The notes: generated by a model not told the origin, from the sequence alone. A stretch of 15,569 nucleotides of DNA from Cymbomonas tetramitiformis (GCA_001247695.2 LGRX02013695.1:1-15569), one strand, 5' to 3'. Positions 1 to 8,536 are shown, counted from the first letter of the stretch. Numbers and translations: made by a program.

Positions 1-456
1 GAGGGAGAGGGCGTAGTGTCATCGATGACATGTTATCGACAAAACAATAATTTGTCAAGTATTTTCCTGCTATCAAGCAAATTATATTGTCATCTCGTAG
101 TTGCAACCTTCTTGGAGTTCTATATTTGTTTGTTAAGAATTGTGCAGTTCGAAAAATAAGTTGTTGTTAAGTAGTCCGCGCCAGAAACTTGAAAATAGAA
201 ATTGCCAATATAATAATATTATATATGAAATTAATAATTAATTGTTTATTCAGCCCCTAACCCCCCCAACTCACTTCCCAGCCTGCCCCTGCCCAAAAAA
301 AAAAGCGCGCGACGCGCGCGGCTGGAAGTCACGAGTGGTTGACGAATTTAGACAATAAGAAGCGGAGAGTGGCGGCAGTCTTTGTCAGTTCAAAATTTTT
401 ATCACTGCCACCCCACCTCACTCCACAGTCAACGCTGCACATTCAGTAATAATAAA
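1..456 (+). promoter_or_regulatory. 5' flank, promoter and 5' UTR of the methyltransferase gene
   Basis: No gene is seen here. The stretch holds one copy of the GTCATCGATGAC palindrome (18-29), an AT-rich block at about 205-245 that could supply a TATA-like element, and a C-rich tract followed by an A-run. A perfect inverted repeat GCGCGCG-A-CGCGCGC lies at 305-319. The first in-frame ATG of the downstream gene is at 457 in the context AATAAAATGG (A at -3, G at +4). The reading frame is open further upstream to 382, but only from a TTG. The transcription start cannot be placed from sequence alone. Confidence 0.4.
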
Positions 457-3400
457 ATGGCATACTCGGCCGGAAAAAGAAACACTAAAGTGCCAATAGA
501 ATGGAACGTAGTCAGCAAGCCAAGAACCGCGCGGGGAAAGTCTGCACCCACCAGTTCTGAACAAGATTCAGGGGAGGTCGTTGAGTCTCTTAACATTGGG
601 GAGATACACAAGGCAAGATATATTGAAACTTTGGAACTGAACTTGAGTGAGTGCTCTTTTGATGACAATCCAAGAGGTCACAAGCATTGTGCCGTGGAGG
701 CCATGAAGCGCATCGAGCTCGTGGGATTCGACCCCATGTGCGACATGATGTGGTACAAGACGCCGGACAGTAAGAGGTGAGCTATTTCTTTCTTTTACGT
801 CGTGTGTTCTTTTTACTTTCCTGACCCATTAGCTTTAATTATAGGCACAAGTACAAGGCAATTGACGGACACGGAAGAAACGAAGGTTTCCGAAAGGCGT
901 ATAAAGAAGGTGGCGTCGTTGCAGGCAAGAAAGTCGAACCCGGCGACAAGTGCTGGCTGAAGGCCAGGGTGCAGGTAAGCTTTAATCTTTTCCAATCTTT
1001 TGTTTGATAACATTTCGGGTTAAAAAAGTTGTCCTGAGTGTCCCTCTGAGGTTGTTTTTTTTTTTTTTTATTGGCATCGATGACAAGCTTCCTGTATTTT
1101 GTCATTAAGTTCGCTTTTGGCTCGTGCCTTAAACCTTTTCTCAAACGTCATCGATGACGAAGCAAGTCTCTGCGTGGATAATTAGTCGAAATATTTTTGA
1201 AAACTTAGTATTCTTTGTCATCGATGACGGCCTGGGCACCTGTAGTGTTTCTTCACTGGACGTATATACGTTTAGAAATACTTTTGTCATCGATGACAAT
1301 ATTTTTCTGAGCCTGAATGAATGTGCCTGGTTTTTTCTGCGAATATTACGCCACTGAGACACGTTTAGAAATATTTTTGTCATCGATGACAATATTTTTC
1401 TGAGCCTGAATGAATGCGCCAGGTTTTTTCTGAGAACATTACGCCACTTAGACACGTTTAGAAATATTTTTGTCATCGATGACAATATTTTTCTGAGCCT
1501 GAGTGCCCTTGCCAGGTGTTTTCTGAGGACATCACGCCACTGGAGATCAACTTCCTTGCGGGCTCGCGTTTCGTGACGAACGAGAAGGGGGTGAAGGCTT
1601 ATAATTTTTTTTCTAAGTTCATGTATTTTGATCGGCTTTTGAAAGCCTGGCCAAAGGAATCGAAGCTCTCTGGACCTGCAATGGTTGCTCGTTACGGCAC
1701 GCTCGACGAAGACTACAACCAAACCTTTTTCAAGAAGCTCATCTCCGTTCACAAACTTTTAAGTGAGGACCAGCGACTGCTTGATTTGGTTGAGAAGAAC
1801 TGCGAGGAGCTTGGAAGTCACAGTCCTTTCGGGTTTGCTAGTTTGTATTCAAACAAGGAGCTTGGGGATTTGTCGTTGGAAAACAAGGTATAACTGGCGC
1901 AAGAAAAATATTCCTTACCTTATATTTGTTTCCGTTTCAAGTATTGTTGACATCGATGACAACTGCGTTCATGTATTCCCGGTTTCGGCATGCAGAACAG
2001 GTAGAACTTAAAGCATGGCATGTTGTGGTAACTTGTCAGGTGAAAGCCTTTCAGGCTGTGTGCAAGAACGTGACCTACTTCAAGCACGGAGAAGATTCTG
2101 AAAAAGGACACTGGCTGCAGACACAAAGCATGAAGGATCACACGCCGGTCATTAAGTCAGCAAGAGGCTTTACTGACTTCTGCACAACCCTTAGAATGAG
2201 GGAAAAGATAACGGCAAGACTTGAAGAGCTCGTGAAAGAAACTGGTGTTACTTTCAACCAAGAAAAAGCAGACGAGTTCATGGCTGAAGTCCTTAAAGGA
2301 TGGTAAGGTTATTTTCCCTTCTTCTTTTCCTTTTAACAGTGTGCTTTCTTTGATCAATGTGCTTGAGTGCTCATTGCAAGCTGTTATTATTTATAGCTAA
2401 CGAAAAAGGTGTGTCTCGCAGCCAAGACAGCTTTTTATTTCCGGTTGACAAAAGCCCATTGTCTTCCAGCCCAGTCGCTTGCCGACTGAAAGAGGACGAA
2501 ATAAAAAAGGCACTTGCTTTCGTGGAGGGGAAGTTCAAAACCGCTGTTTTCTACAAGGACGACGAAGTGGAGGACATGGACTTGGAGGCCGTCAAAGTTC
2601 AAGTTACACCTGCGAAGGAGGTTGAAAAGCATGCAAAAGATGCAGTCTCTGGAGAGAAGGTGGCTGAGTCTCAACATGAGGAGCCCTCAGCAGCTAACTC
2701 AGACGCACAATTGAAAGCCTGGTTGGAAGGCGACAACGACGCTGAAGGGGGGCAACAACCTGCCAACGAGGACACTTCGCAGCCGGCACACGTAAACTTT
2801 GACATGAGCACCTTGCATAAGCCAGAGATGATTGCTGGTACGTGGAGCTTTCAGAAAAACACCTGGTCACATGAAACTTGTTTGTTTTCCGTCATCGATG
2901 ACGAAGTTTTTCGTCATCGATGACGAAGTTTAGGCAGTACGTTACGATGCTATTTTAAGTTTTTTCACGTGCACACATGACTTACATTTACTAATCAAGA
3001 CTGAACAAACTTTGATCAAACTTTGTTCTTCTCGCAGAAAGCTTTATTCTCATCGCAGATGTAAAGCATGCAGAGGATGAGCACGAAGAAGCAAAGAAGA
3101 CCGTGAAGAAGTTAAATAAGGTAATGCAGAAATACGTGATCGACAACGTCCAAGCGATGAACTTAGACGACGAGACCGGAGTTGCAGTAAGGGCAGAGTT
3201 GAAGAGGAAAAAGGACGAGATCGATGTACTGACCACGGATCGTAAGAAGAAGAAGGAGCGGAGGTTATCTCTTGCGGCGGAGTTGGAATCAGTCCAGCAG
3301 AAGCTAGAGATGCCATCGCCAGAGAAAGAATCCGTACTACCTGAGTTGCCACCTATACTGGTACCCATTCCAGAAGCTTCAGAATCACGGCAAGCAACAC

Positions 3401-5340
3401 CGGTGAGTTGTTGAACATGTAATGTAAAGTTTTAGCAGTTGCTTTTGTTAACATTGATGAAGACTTTCTTAAACAGAATATTTTTGTTTCAGGCCCCCAA
3501 ACAATCACCCGAGGTTCCAAACCAGCCGGGTTTCTTTTACGGTAGCCCGTGGGACCCAGTGAAATGTTACGAAGCACTGAGTGGTGATGACAAAAACCTC
3601 AACTTCAAGACGGAAAAGAAGCTGACCAAGCGAGATGGTTCTACGTGGGACGCCCGAAAGCCTGGGGTGAAGGAGATTGAGTTCCTGGAGTTCCTGGTTG
3701 CTAACCCGTTGGAGGGAAAGCCTATTGGCTACAGTCGTAGTGACATCTATGTATCTTGTCAAGAAAAGATGTCCAAGGCCTTAAACCTTATCTACTACAA
3801 AGCGACCGTGGTCGCCATCGGTGCTGAGAAGACCAAGTGCTGGGTTTTTCAGAGTGAGATTCTCACGTACGCAGGAGTACCCGCGGTGACATTGGCGTGT
3901 TGTGACGCGGTGAAAGCAACGAAGCAGCTGCTGTCTGTGTTCTTTGAGGGGGTTGGTGTGGCCGCGGTCATCACGGACGTTCCTTGGGGAAGCAGTGAAA
4001 AAGCCGGGTACCCAACTGACATCGACTGGAAGGTGGCAACGAAGGCAATCTTTGGTGCAGTGGCCGATAACAATGGTAGCATGGACAAGTACGAGAAAGC
4101 TGTGGACCTAGGCGGGCCGGACGGAGACACCGTGTTCACGGTGATGGGCACACTTGAAGTGCTTCAAGAAATAGAAGAAGAATCGAAGAACTGCAATCTC
4201 AGTGGTTTTGTGAACCTTCCCGGTATGATGTCTTCTGTATTATTTCGGTAGTATAGCATATCTGAAAATATCGTCATCGATGACAATATGAGACTCATAT
4301 TTACTTAGTTATTTCGTGTTTGAAATATTTTGTTCAGTATTTTTCGTCATCGATGACGAAGTTGTTGTCACTGTCTGCAGGTTGCATTACATATTCCAAG
4401 CTGAGGCTTGCTGAGGTTAGGAGCAATACTCCGTGCTCCTCTGGAATCTGGTACACATGCCTGGCAAGAACGCCGTCTAAAGTCGTGTGTGATTGGAAAG
4501 CTTTCTTTACACCTCAAGTTTCAGATCGGCACAAATACATTCTCACCCGTAAGTACAAGTACGACGTTCTGTCGACTTCGTTTACCGGGAACATCATTAC
4601 TTGCCCGTCGAACGAGGAGAAGGCAACGTTGCTGCGCAACTTGTTAGACGCGGTGAAGGAAAGCGTTCGGGAGGAGCGTGGAGAAGATGTGAAGCCGGGC
4701 GACGATGACGAGAAGGTGCGGGAGGATTTCATGGTAGCTGAGGACCTGCTTGACGATGAGTTCACACGTATGAACAAGGCTTTCAAGCAGACGTTGTCAT
4801 CAACCACGGTGAAACATAACTGCTCACTGACTGGCTGCCAAGCGTTTAAGCAAGAAAAGTGTGAGAGGTCTGGAAAGGCTTTGGTTTACGGACAGAAAGA
4901 CCCAAATATGATGAATATGCTTGTGCAGCGGTACACGTACTTGCCAGGGCAGCTCGTGATGGATCCGTTCATGGGAACCGGTATGTTCTGCTTTCCTAAT
5001 CGAGTTGCGTGCCGGCTTGTATTGTGATGAAAGGAGTTTGCATGTGGAACAAGTTCCCGTTTGCAATGTCGGCTAGACGTATTGTGTTTTCCAAAGTTCA
5101 GTCATTCTTATTGTTCGGCATGTGCGCCTGCTGGAAACTTTGTCATCGATGACGGTTGTCATCGATGACGGTTGTCAAATATCCTGAGTGTAGTCGAAGT
5201 TTGTGTATACAGGGAGCACAGGAATTGGAGCCTTACACGCCAGACGTGCGTTCTTTGGCATGGAGATCCAACAAGAGACCTTTTGTCAGACGATGTTGAT
5301 GATATCTTCAAGTCTGGCGGGCATGTCACTTGAGGGATAA
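457..5340 (+). CDS. Nine-exon gene for a beta-class DNA amino-methyltransferase with long N-terminal extension
   Basis: Proposed exons are 457-776, 845-974, 1516-1887, 2040-2302, 2422-2837, 3059-3402, 3493-4222, 4381-4980 and 5213-5340. They have GT-AG borders, phases agree at all eight junctions, and together they give about 1100 aa ending in TAA. Residues 1-500 are unrecognised. Exon 5 is acidic, and residues about 501-600 are Lys/Glu-rich and probably coiled coil. The catalytic part lies in exons 7-9: ITDVPWG near residue 777 fits motif IV (usually DPPY, DPPW or SPPY). GQKDPNMMNMLVQRY followed by LVMDPFMGTG (about 1053-1059), then STGIGALHARRAFFGMEI, fits motifs X and I. Motif IV before motif I is the beta-class order, so the enzyme would move a methyl group from AdoMet to adenine N6 or cytosine N4 in DNA. 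Valine in place of the first proline is unusual and could alter or abolish activity. The AdoMet-loop codon is split by the last intron. N-terminal exon borders are the least certain. Confidence 0.75.
777..844 (+). other. Intron 1
   Basis: The donor is GTGAGC after AAGAG and the acceptor is ATTATAG. The phase is 2 and the rebuilt codon is AGG. The exon 1 frame hits TGA at 778-780 unless the intron is removed. The intron is short and carries no GTCATCGATGAC copy. Confidence 0.75.
975..1515 (+). other. Intron 2, enlarged by tandem repeats
   Basis: The donor is GTAAGC at 975 and the acceptor is TTGCCAG ending at 1515. An in-frame alternative acceptor TTTCTGAG ends at 1527, 12 nt later. Both keep phase 0. 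The intron contains five perfect GTCATCGATGAC copies, one GGCATCGATGAC copy at 1073, a long T-run, and two extra copies of its own 3' end (see the 93-bp repeat). Confidence 0.7.
1147..1483. repeat. Cluster of five GTCATCGATGAC palindromes in intron 2
   Basis: Perfect copies lie at 1147-1158, 1217-1228, 1286-1297, 1379-1390 and 1472-1483. Their starts are spaced 70, 69, 93 and 93 bp apart. A variant with one mismatch lies at 1073-1084. All are preceded by a pyrimidine and followed by a purine. The last three ride on the 93-bp tandem repeat. The first two spacings suggest older, shortened versions of the same unit, because CCTG and TTCACTGGA elements can still be matched there. Confidence 0.9.
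1268..1543 (+). repeat. 93-bp tandem triplication spanning an intron-exon border
   Basis: Copies begin with ACGTTTAGAA at 1268, 1361 and 1454, exactly 93 bp apart. Each contains GTCATCGATGAC, TTTTTCTGAGCCTGA, a CCAGG or CCTGG site, a T-run and TTACGCCAC or TCACGCCAC. The third copy runs through the intron 2 acceptor into exon 3, which reads GACATCACGCCACTGGAG. The first two are therefore duplicated acceptor plus exon-start sequence. In copy 2 the AG is intact, but reading on from it meets TAG within about 35 nt. In copy 1 the site has become CCTGG. Confidence 0.85.
1888..2039 (+). other. Intron 3
   Basis: The donor is GTATAA at 1888 after AACAAG. The chosen acceptor is ACTTGTCAG ending at 2039, phase 0. 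Other in-frame acceptors end at 2000 (GAACAG) and 2054 (TTTCAG), so exon 4 could be 39 nt longer or 15 nt shorter. A one-mismatch palindrome GACATCGATGAC lies at 1949-1960. Confidence 0.6.
2303..2421 (+). other. Intron 4
   Basis: The donor is GTAAGG at 2303. The acceptor GTGTCTCGCAG ends at 2421, phase 2. A branch-point-like GCTAACG at 2396-2402 sits about 20 nt upstream of the acceptor. The AG at 2395-2396 is excluded because it would put TAA in frame. Confidence 0.7.
2838..3058 (+). other. Intron 5 with two palindrome copies
   Basis: The donor is GTACGT at 2838, phase 1. Two acceptors, CTTCTCGCAG ending at 3037 and CTCATCGCAG ending at 3058, are 21 nt apart. Both keep the frame and neither adds a stop. 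GTCATCGATGAC occurs at 2891-2902 and 2913-2924 as a 22-bp direct duplication that includes GAAGTTT. Confidence 0.65.
3403..3492 (+). other. Intron 6
   Basis: The donor is GTGAGT at 3403 and the acceptor TTTTTGTTTCAG ends at 3492, phase 0. It has a good polypyrimidine tract and no palindrome copy. Confidence 0.75.
4223..4380 (+). other. Intron 7 with two palindrome copies
   Basis: The donor is GTATGA at 4223 and the acceptor CTGTCTGCAG ends at 4380, phase 1. The rebuilt codon is GGT. GTCATCGATGAC occurs at 4273-4284 and 4346-4357. Confidence 0.75.
4981..5212 (+). other. Intron 8, splitting the AdoMet-binding loop
   Basis: The donor is GTATGT at 4981 and the acceptor TGTGTATACAG ends at 5212, phase 1. 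Removing it joins DPFMGT to GSTGIG, which is strong independent support for the splice. GTCATCGATGAC occurs at 5142-5153 and 5158-5169 as a 16-bp tandem pair (repeated tail ACGGTT). Confidence 0.85.
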
Positions 5341-5819
5341 GTGTTAGACTCGACCTGTTATTTGTTCAGTTAGGTGAAGAGAAAATTGTACTTTCACAAA
5401 TAAATAGAAGGGAACCTGAAGTTTAACTTTTTTAGGTATGTGCTGTCATCGATGACGGGGAAAGTAACTTCGGCTAAAAGTGTTTTCTGACAAATAAATA
5501 GAAGTGAATCTGAAGTATAACTTCTTTGGTATTTCCTGTCATCGATGACGGGGGAAGTAATCTTGGTCGCCGTGTTATTCCTATAACAAAAACGGTTGCA
5601 CTGTCATCGATGACGGGGGAGGTCCCTGTTATATAATCTTTTGATGGTTGATTCGTGTCCGTTATTTCTGGGCTGTGGTTGTGTTGTCATCGATGTCGAA
5701 TAGAGTCCTAGTTGTATTCTTTTGCCAGGCAAAATGGGAACTTGTATTTTCACTTATATTTATGCAGGTTTGTAAACATGCACGGTTGCAGTATTAAAAA
5801 ACACCAACATTTTTGAAGA
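5341..5819 (+). repeat. 3' flank of the methyltransferase gene with a 93/94-bp repeat and palindromes
   Basis: No coding region is seen. ACAAATAAATAGAAG starts at 5396 and again at 5490. The palindromes at 5445 and 5538 are 93 bp apart within this imperfect duplication, and each is followed by a G-run. Further copies lie at 5603-5614 and, with one mismatch, at 5686-5697. The sequence from about 5700 to 5815 is AT-rich with no feature I recognise. Confidence 0.7.
5399..5404 (+). terminator. Possible poly(A) signal AATAAA
   Basis: AATAAA lies about 60 nt after the methyltransferase stop codon, a plausible distance for a 3' UTR. It is part of the repeated ACAAATAAATAGAAG and recurs about 94 bp later. 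The signal use of this organism is unknown. Confidence 0.3.
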
Positions 5820-6420
5820 GAGACGCGTCGTAGTATTATCACTTGTAGTTTTTCACCTGAATTGCATTTTGACTTTAGCGGGGAGGATACGTCTCGGTGC
5901 AATTTTTCAGAAAAGGATACCAAAGTGTATTTTCAGTGTTTTTGGGGCCCGTTGTGTAAGTTCACTTGTCGGGGAGGGGGGTGCGGGGATATTCCGGAAG
6001 AAGGACGCGTCATTGTATTTTCACTTGTTGTTTGTCACCTGAATTGGATTTGGACTTGAGCAGGGACGATACGTCTCGGTGCATTTTTTACCAAAAGGAG
6101 ACCAAAGTGTATTTTCAGTATTTCCGGGGCCCGTTGTGTAATTTCACTTGTTGGGGCGGGGGGTGCGGTGATATTCCGGAAGAAGGACGCGTCATTGTAT
6201 TTTCAGTTGTTGTTTTTCAACTGATTTGCATTTTCACTTTATCGGGGAGGTGACGTTGCATTTTTTACGAAAAGTAGACCAAAGTGTATTTTCAGTATTT
6301 TCGGGGCCCGTTGTGGAATTTCACTTGTCAGGGAGGGGGGGTGCGGCGATATTCCGGAAGAGGGACGCGTTGTTGAATTTTCACATGAAAATAATTCGAG
6401 GACCGTTTTGTATTTTCACT
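5820..6420. repeat. About 180-bp tandem repeat, three full copies plus ends
   Basis: ACGCGTC or ACGCGTT recurs at about 5823, 6005, 6187 and 6365. GGGGCCCGTTGTG recurs at 5944, 6126 and 6303. The period is therefore 177-182 bp. Units also share CCAAAGTGTATTTTCAGT, a G-rich block and GATATTCCGGAAGA. Short open frames across it change with each copy and look non-coding. It abuts the 3' end of the transposase-like gene and may be a subterminal repeat of that element or an unrelated satellite. Confidence 0.8.
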
Positions 6421-6475
6421 GGGTGAAATACCCATTTCCCCATTCGCCCATTCACCCATTCACCCATTCTTTGCG
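6421..6475. repeat. Short CCCATTC repeat
   Basis: GGGTGAAATACCC, a small inverted repeat, is followed by four CCCATTC units about 8 bp apart (CCCATTC with G or A between units) and one CCCATTT or CCCCATTC variant. It lies between the 180-bp array and the 3' end of the minus-strand gene. Confidence 0.6.
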
Positions 6476-6550
6476 CGACGTCAGATTTCTCTAATAATCG
6501 TATTTACATTATGTACATATATTTTGTGCGTCTAAGCCAGCTGATGCTAT

Positions 6551-8290
6551 TCACATTTCAACATCGCTACCGTCGTCTTGCTCATTTTCCTCGTTTTCGC
6601 TATTGTCTTCATCGCCTACTGTTTCTTCCACTTGCCCGTTATCAATTCGTCTTTTCTTGGCTCTTTGCGCCAGCAGTGCGACTATAAGTTGCCCATACTG
6701 CTCATATGGGATACAACCTTTTGCTTCGTTAGCTGCGATGTTCCACGCTAGCAATATCTCTGCACTTTTGAAGGGCTCAGTTGACGGCGTATCGGATGCG
6801 TTCTCCCAGAAGGCTCCCGCTTTCGCTGCCAACACCTTTCCGAGTCTTCGCTCCTTAGTGTCCGTGTATGTCTTCACTTTCAGGTACTTGTACTTCAACT
6901 CCTTCGCGTAGACAATCCGTGCATGCACTCGGACAAGCATCAGGGGGTCCGACCATTCTTTGCCGTTGAGCTTGACACGGAATTGGCATACATCGTTGGC
7001 CTTCACGCCCGTGATTTCTCCGAAGCAAACGGCGTAGCTGTTTACGGTCATCTGATCGAACGAAACCTCCCATACCGGGTTGGCCACGTACGCTTCTGCT
7101 TTTCTAGCAGCCCGATTCACCGCCTTACGTTTGCCCGTGTACACGGCAATCGGTGCACGTTCTACGCGTTCTTGAATTCGGGTTGGAATTTCTGCTGCTG
7201 CTGGCATCTGAGCTTCGGCGAGTCTGAGAGGAGCTTCCAGGGCATGCACCAAAGGGGCATTCAAACGTGCGTGCAATTTGCTCGGCAAAACGAACGGGAC
7301 ATTGGGCTCCTCGAAAATGCCCTCCTCGGTCAGCTTTCGTTGCTTCCTCAACAGCTCCGCCCACCACGCCTCGTGGGTAGGTGTAAACGTCGTACTTAAA
7401 ATGGTCCGCATCCCGTCCACCAGATCCTCGAGCTTCGTAAGCCCTTCTTCGGAGAAGGCTTTCGGTTTGACAAAATCAGGCAGGTTCTCGGGCATAGAGT
7501 TCAACACCTTGAGGCCCTCCTCTGGTAGCCACTTCTTGTCGGTGGAATACATCTTGTATTGCACGACCACTTCGCCGGCCTCGTTCTTGAACGCTTTGAA
7601 GGTCTGCTGCGTGGAGATGCCACAGACGTTCTCGTAGCGACCACCGAACCAGGTCTTCAAACCATGCACTTTCCCCACCGCGGTCGTGAAGATGCCATCC
7701 GAGAAACACTCCTTTGCGATTTCCATCATCTCGTCAAGGGTCATCGCAAGCTTGCGTTTTAAGCGCACAGAAAAACGCGAGAACATCTGGTCGATGTTCT
7801 CGTGGGTGTGGCCGACGATTAGGAAGTTCACCTTCACCTTCTTGAACGCGCCAGAAATAACCAACCAGGAGATATACGCCAAAAGCATAATGCTCTTGTT
7901 GGTGCCCACGTTGTCAAGCTGGACGTATAACACTTCCGGCATCGGGTACGGTTCCTCGCCATCCCCTTTACGACGGTGCTCTTGAATTCGAGTGACGTCA
8001 CGATGCAGCACGTTCAGCAGGAAGTTGGCGTCGTCACCGTAATTCGCGTAGTTGAAGTCCATAAAACGGCCAACGTTTTCGATGATGCTACCCATATTGT
8101 GCACGTCCAAGAAGTCCTTTCGGTCCAGATATGATGGCATGCGCATGAAATGCGGCAGGCGCGTCGTCCATTGGGTCATCCCGTCAATGATGACAGAGGA
8201 ATATTTCCACCACGTCTTGTTTTCCTTGATGCTCTTAGTCATGTTGGATTTTCGGCCGTGTTTGTAGAACTTCTCACGCTCGGCACGCGC
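6551..8290 (-). pseudogene. DUF7869-like, RNase H-fold transposase-like gene, 5'-truncated
   Basis: The frame is open from an ATG at 8242 to 6551 (563 aa). The same frame continues upstream to about 8290 with family-like residues (AREKFYKHGR style), then hits a stop exactly where viral sequence begins. The gene has therefore probably lost its N-terminal part. IIDGMTQ (D20), VQLDN (D110) and VGHTHENIDQMFSRFS (144-159) are hallmarks I associate with the uncharacterised DUF7869 family. Their spacing suggests a DDE-type RNase H fold typical of transposases; this assignment is from memory and catalysis is inferred. The C-terminus holds a basic KKRR near 529-532, a possible nuclear signal, and an acidic tail. 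The remaining frame is intact, so truncation may be recent. An internal start could also give a product. Confidence 0.6.
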
Positions 8291-8295
8291 TTATG
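8285..8295. other. Junction between transposon-like and virus-like sequence
   Basis: To the left the minus-strand transposase-like frame is interrupted. To the right a plus-strand virus-like ORF starts at 8293. Base composition drops from roughly balanced to AT-rich over a few bases. I see no clear terminal inverted repeat or target duplication, so an integration, deletion or recombination joint cannot be told apart. Confidence 0.5.
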
Positions 8296-8514
8296 GTACG
8301 TTTAAATCTTCCCTCAGAAATGGGCGTCAGAAGCCTAACAGGATTGGATTCACGGGGTTTGAACAGTTCCTTCTATTTCCAAACTCATGTAGCACAACCA
8401 GCTGACGCTTTACAAAGGGTAGATCTGACAGGCAGTAACGAGGTAATGATTATTTGCGAAACGACCGCCGTTCTTCGTATTGGTCAAAACCGTGTAATCG
8501 AAACGGTATCTTAA
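8293..8514 (+). CDS. Small virus-like protein of unknown function
   Basis: The product is 73 aa (or 64 aa from the internal ATG at 8320, MGVRSLTGL). I favour the internal start, because the first codons lie on the junction with transposon sequence and there is no TATATAA motif before 8293. It has no clear membrane segment or known motif. The length, tight packing and shared strand with four following genes suggest a small structural protein of a viral late cluster. That role is inferred from position only. Confidence 0.5.
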   Translation: MVRLNLPSEMGVRSLTGLDSRGLNSSFYFQTHVAQPADALQRVDLTGSNEVMIICETTAVLRIGQNRVIETVS

Positions 8515-8528
8515 AAAGCGGTTAATAG

Positions 8529-8536
8529 TATATAAA
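8529..8536 (+). promoter_or_regulatory. Virus-like TATATAAA promoter element
   Basis: TATATAAA ends one base before the ATG at 8538. Comparable AT-rich boxes directly precede the ATGs at 8877 (TATAATAATTA), 9346 (TATAATATATA) and, on the other strand, 13338 (TATATAAG). Such close promoter-to-start spacing is unlike the upstream intron-rich gene. Confidence 0.45.

Larger units (their letters stand above)
17..5698. repeat. Dispersed 14-bp palindrome YGTCATCGATGACR, whole set
   Basis: Perfect GTCATCGATGAC copies start at 18, 1147, 1217, 1286, 1379, 1472, 2891, 2913, 4273, 4346, 5142, 5158, 5445, 5538 and 5603. One-mismatch copies start at 1073, 1949 and 5686. All 18 have a pyrimidine before and a purine after. 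All lie in introns or flanks of the methyltransferase gene, none in an exon, and none after 5697. Function is unknown: it could be a protein-binding or methylation site, an RNA element, or a repeat spread by local duplication. Confidence 0.9.

Noticed and set aside
382..456. Upstream extension of the methyltransferase ORF to position 382
   Set aside because: It begins at TTG. The first ATG, at 457, has a good context for eukaryotic translation.
1141..1752. 203-aa minus-strand ORF with internal repeats
   Set aside because: Its repeats are the 93-bp intron units, and it overlaps the well-supported exon 3 on the other strand.
2991..3368. Ser-rich minus-strand ORF of 125 aa
   Set aside because: It is the antisense of the Lys/Glu-rich coiled-coil exon 6, and Ser and Phe/Leu richness is expected from that.
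17..5698. Reading the palindrome copies as a CRISPR array
   Set aside because: The copies are 12-14 bp, irregularly spaced from 16 bp to over 1 kb, lie in eukaryotic introns, and have no cas genes nearby.
5862..6426. Three overlapping plus-strand ORFs of 65-95 aa
   Set aside because: They follow the 180-bp tandem repeat in shifting frames and show no protein family features.
6923..7985. Plus-strand ORFs of 67-158 aa
   Set aside because: They are antisense shadows of the transposase-like gene, which has clear family motifs on the minus strand.
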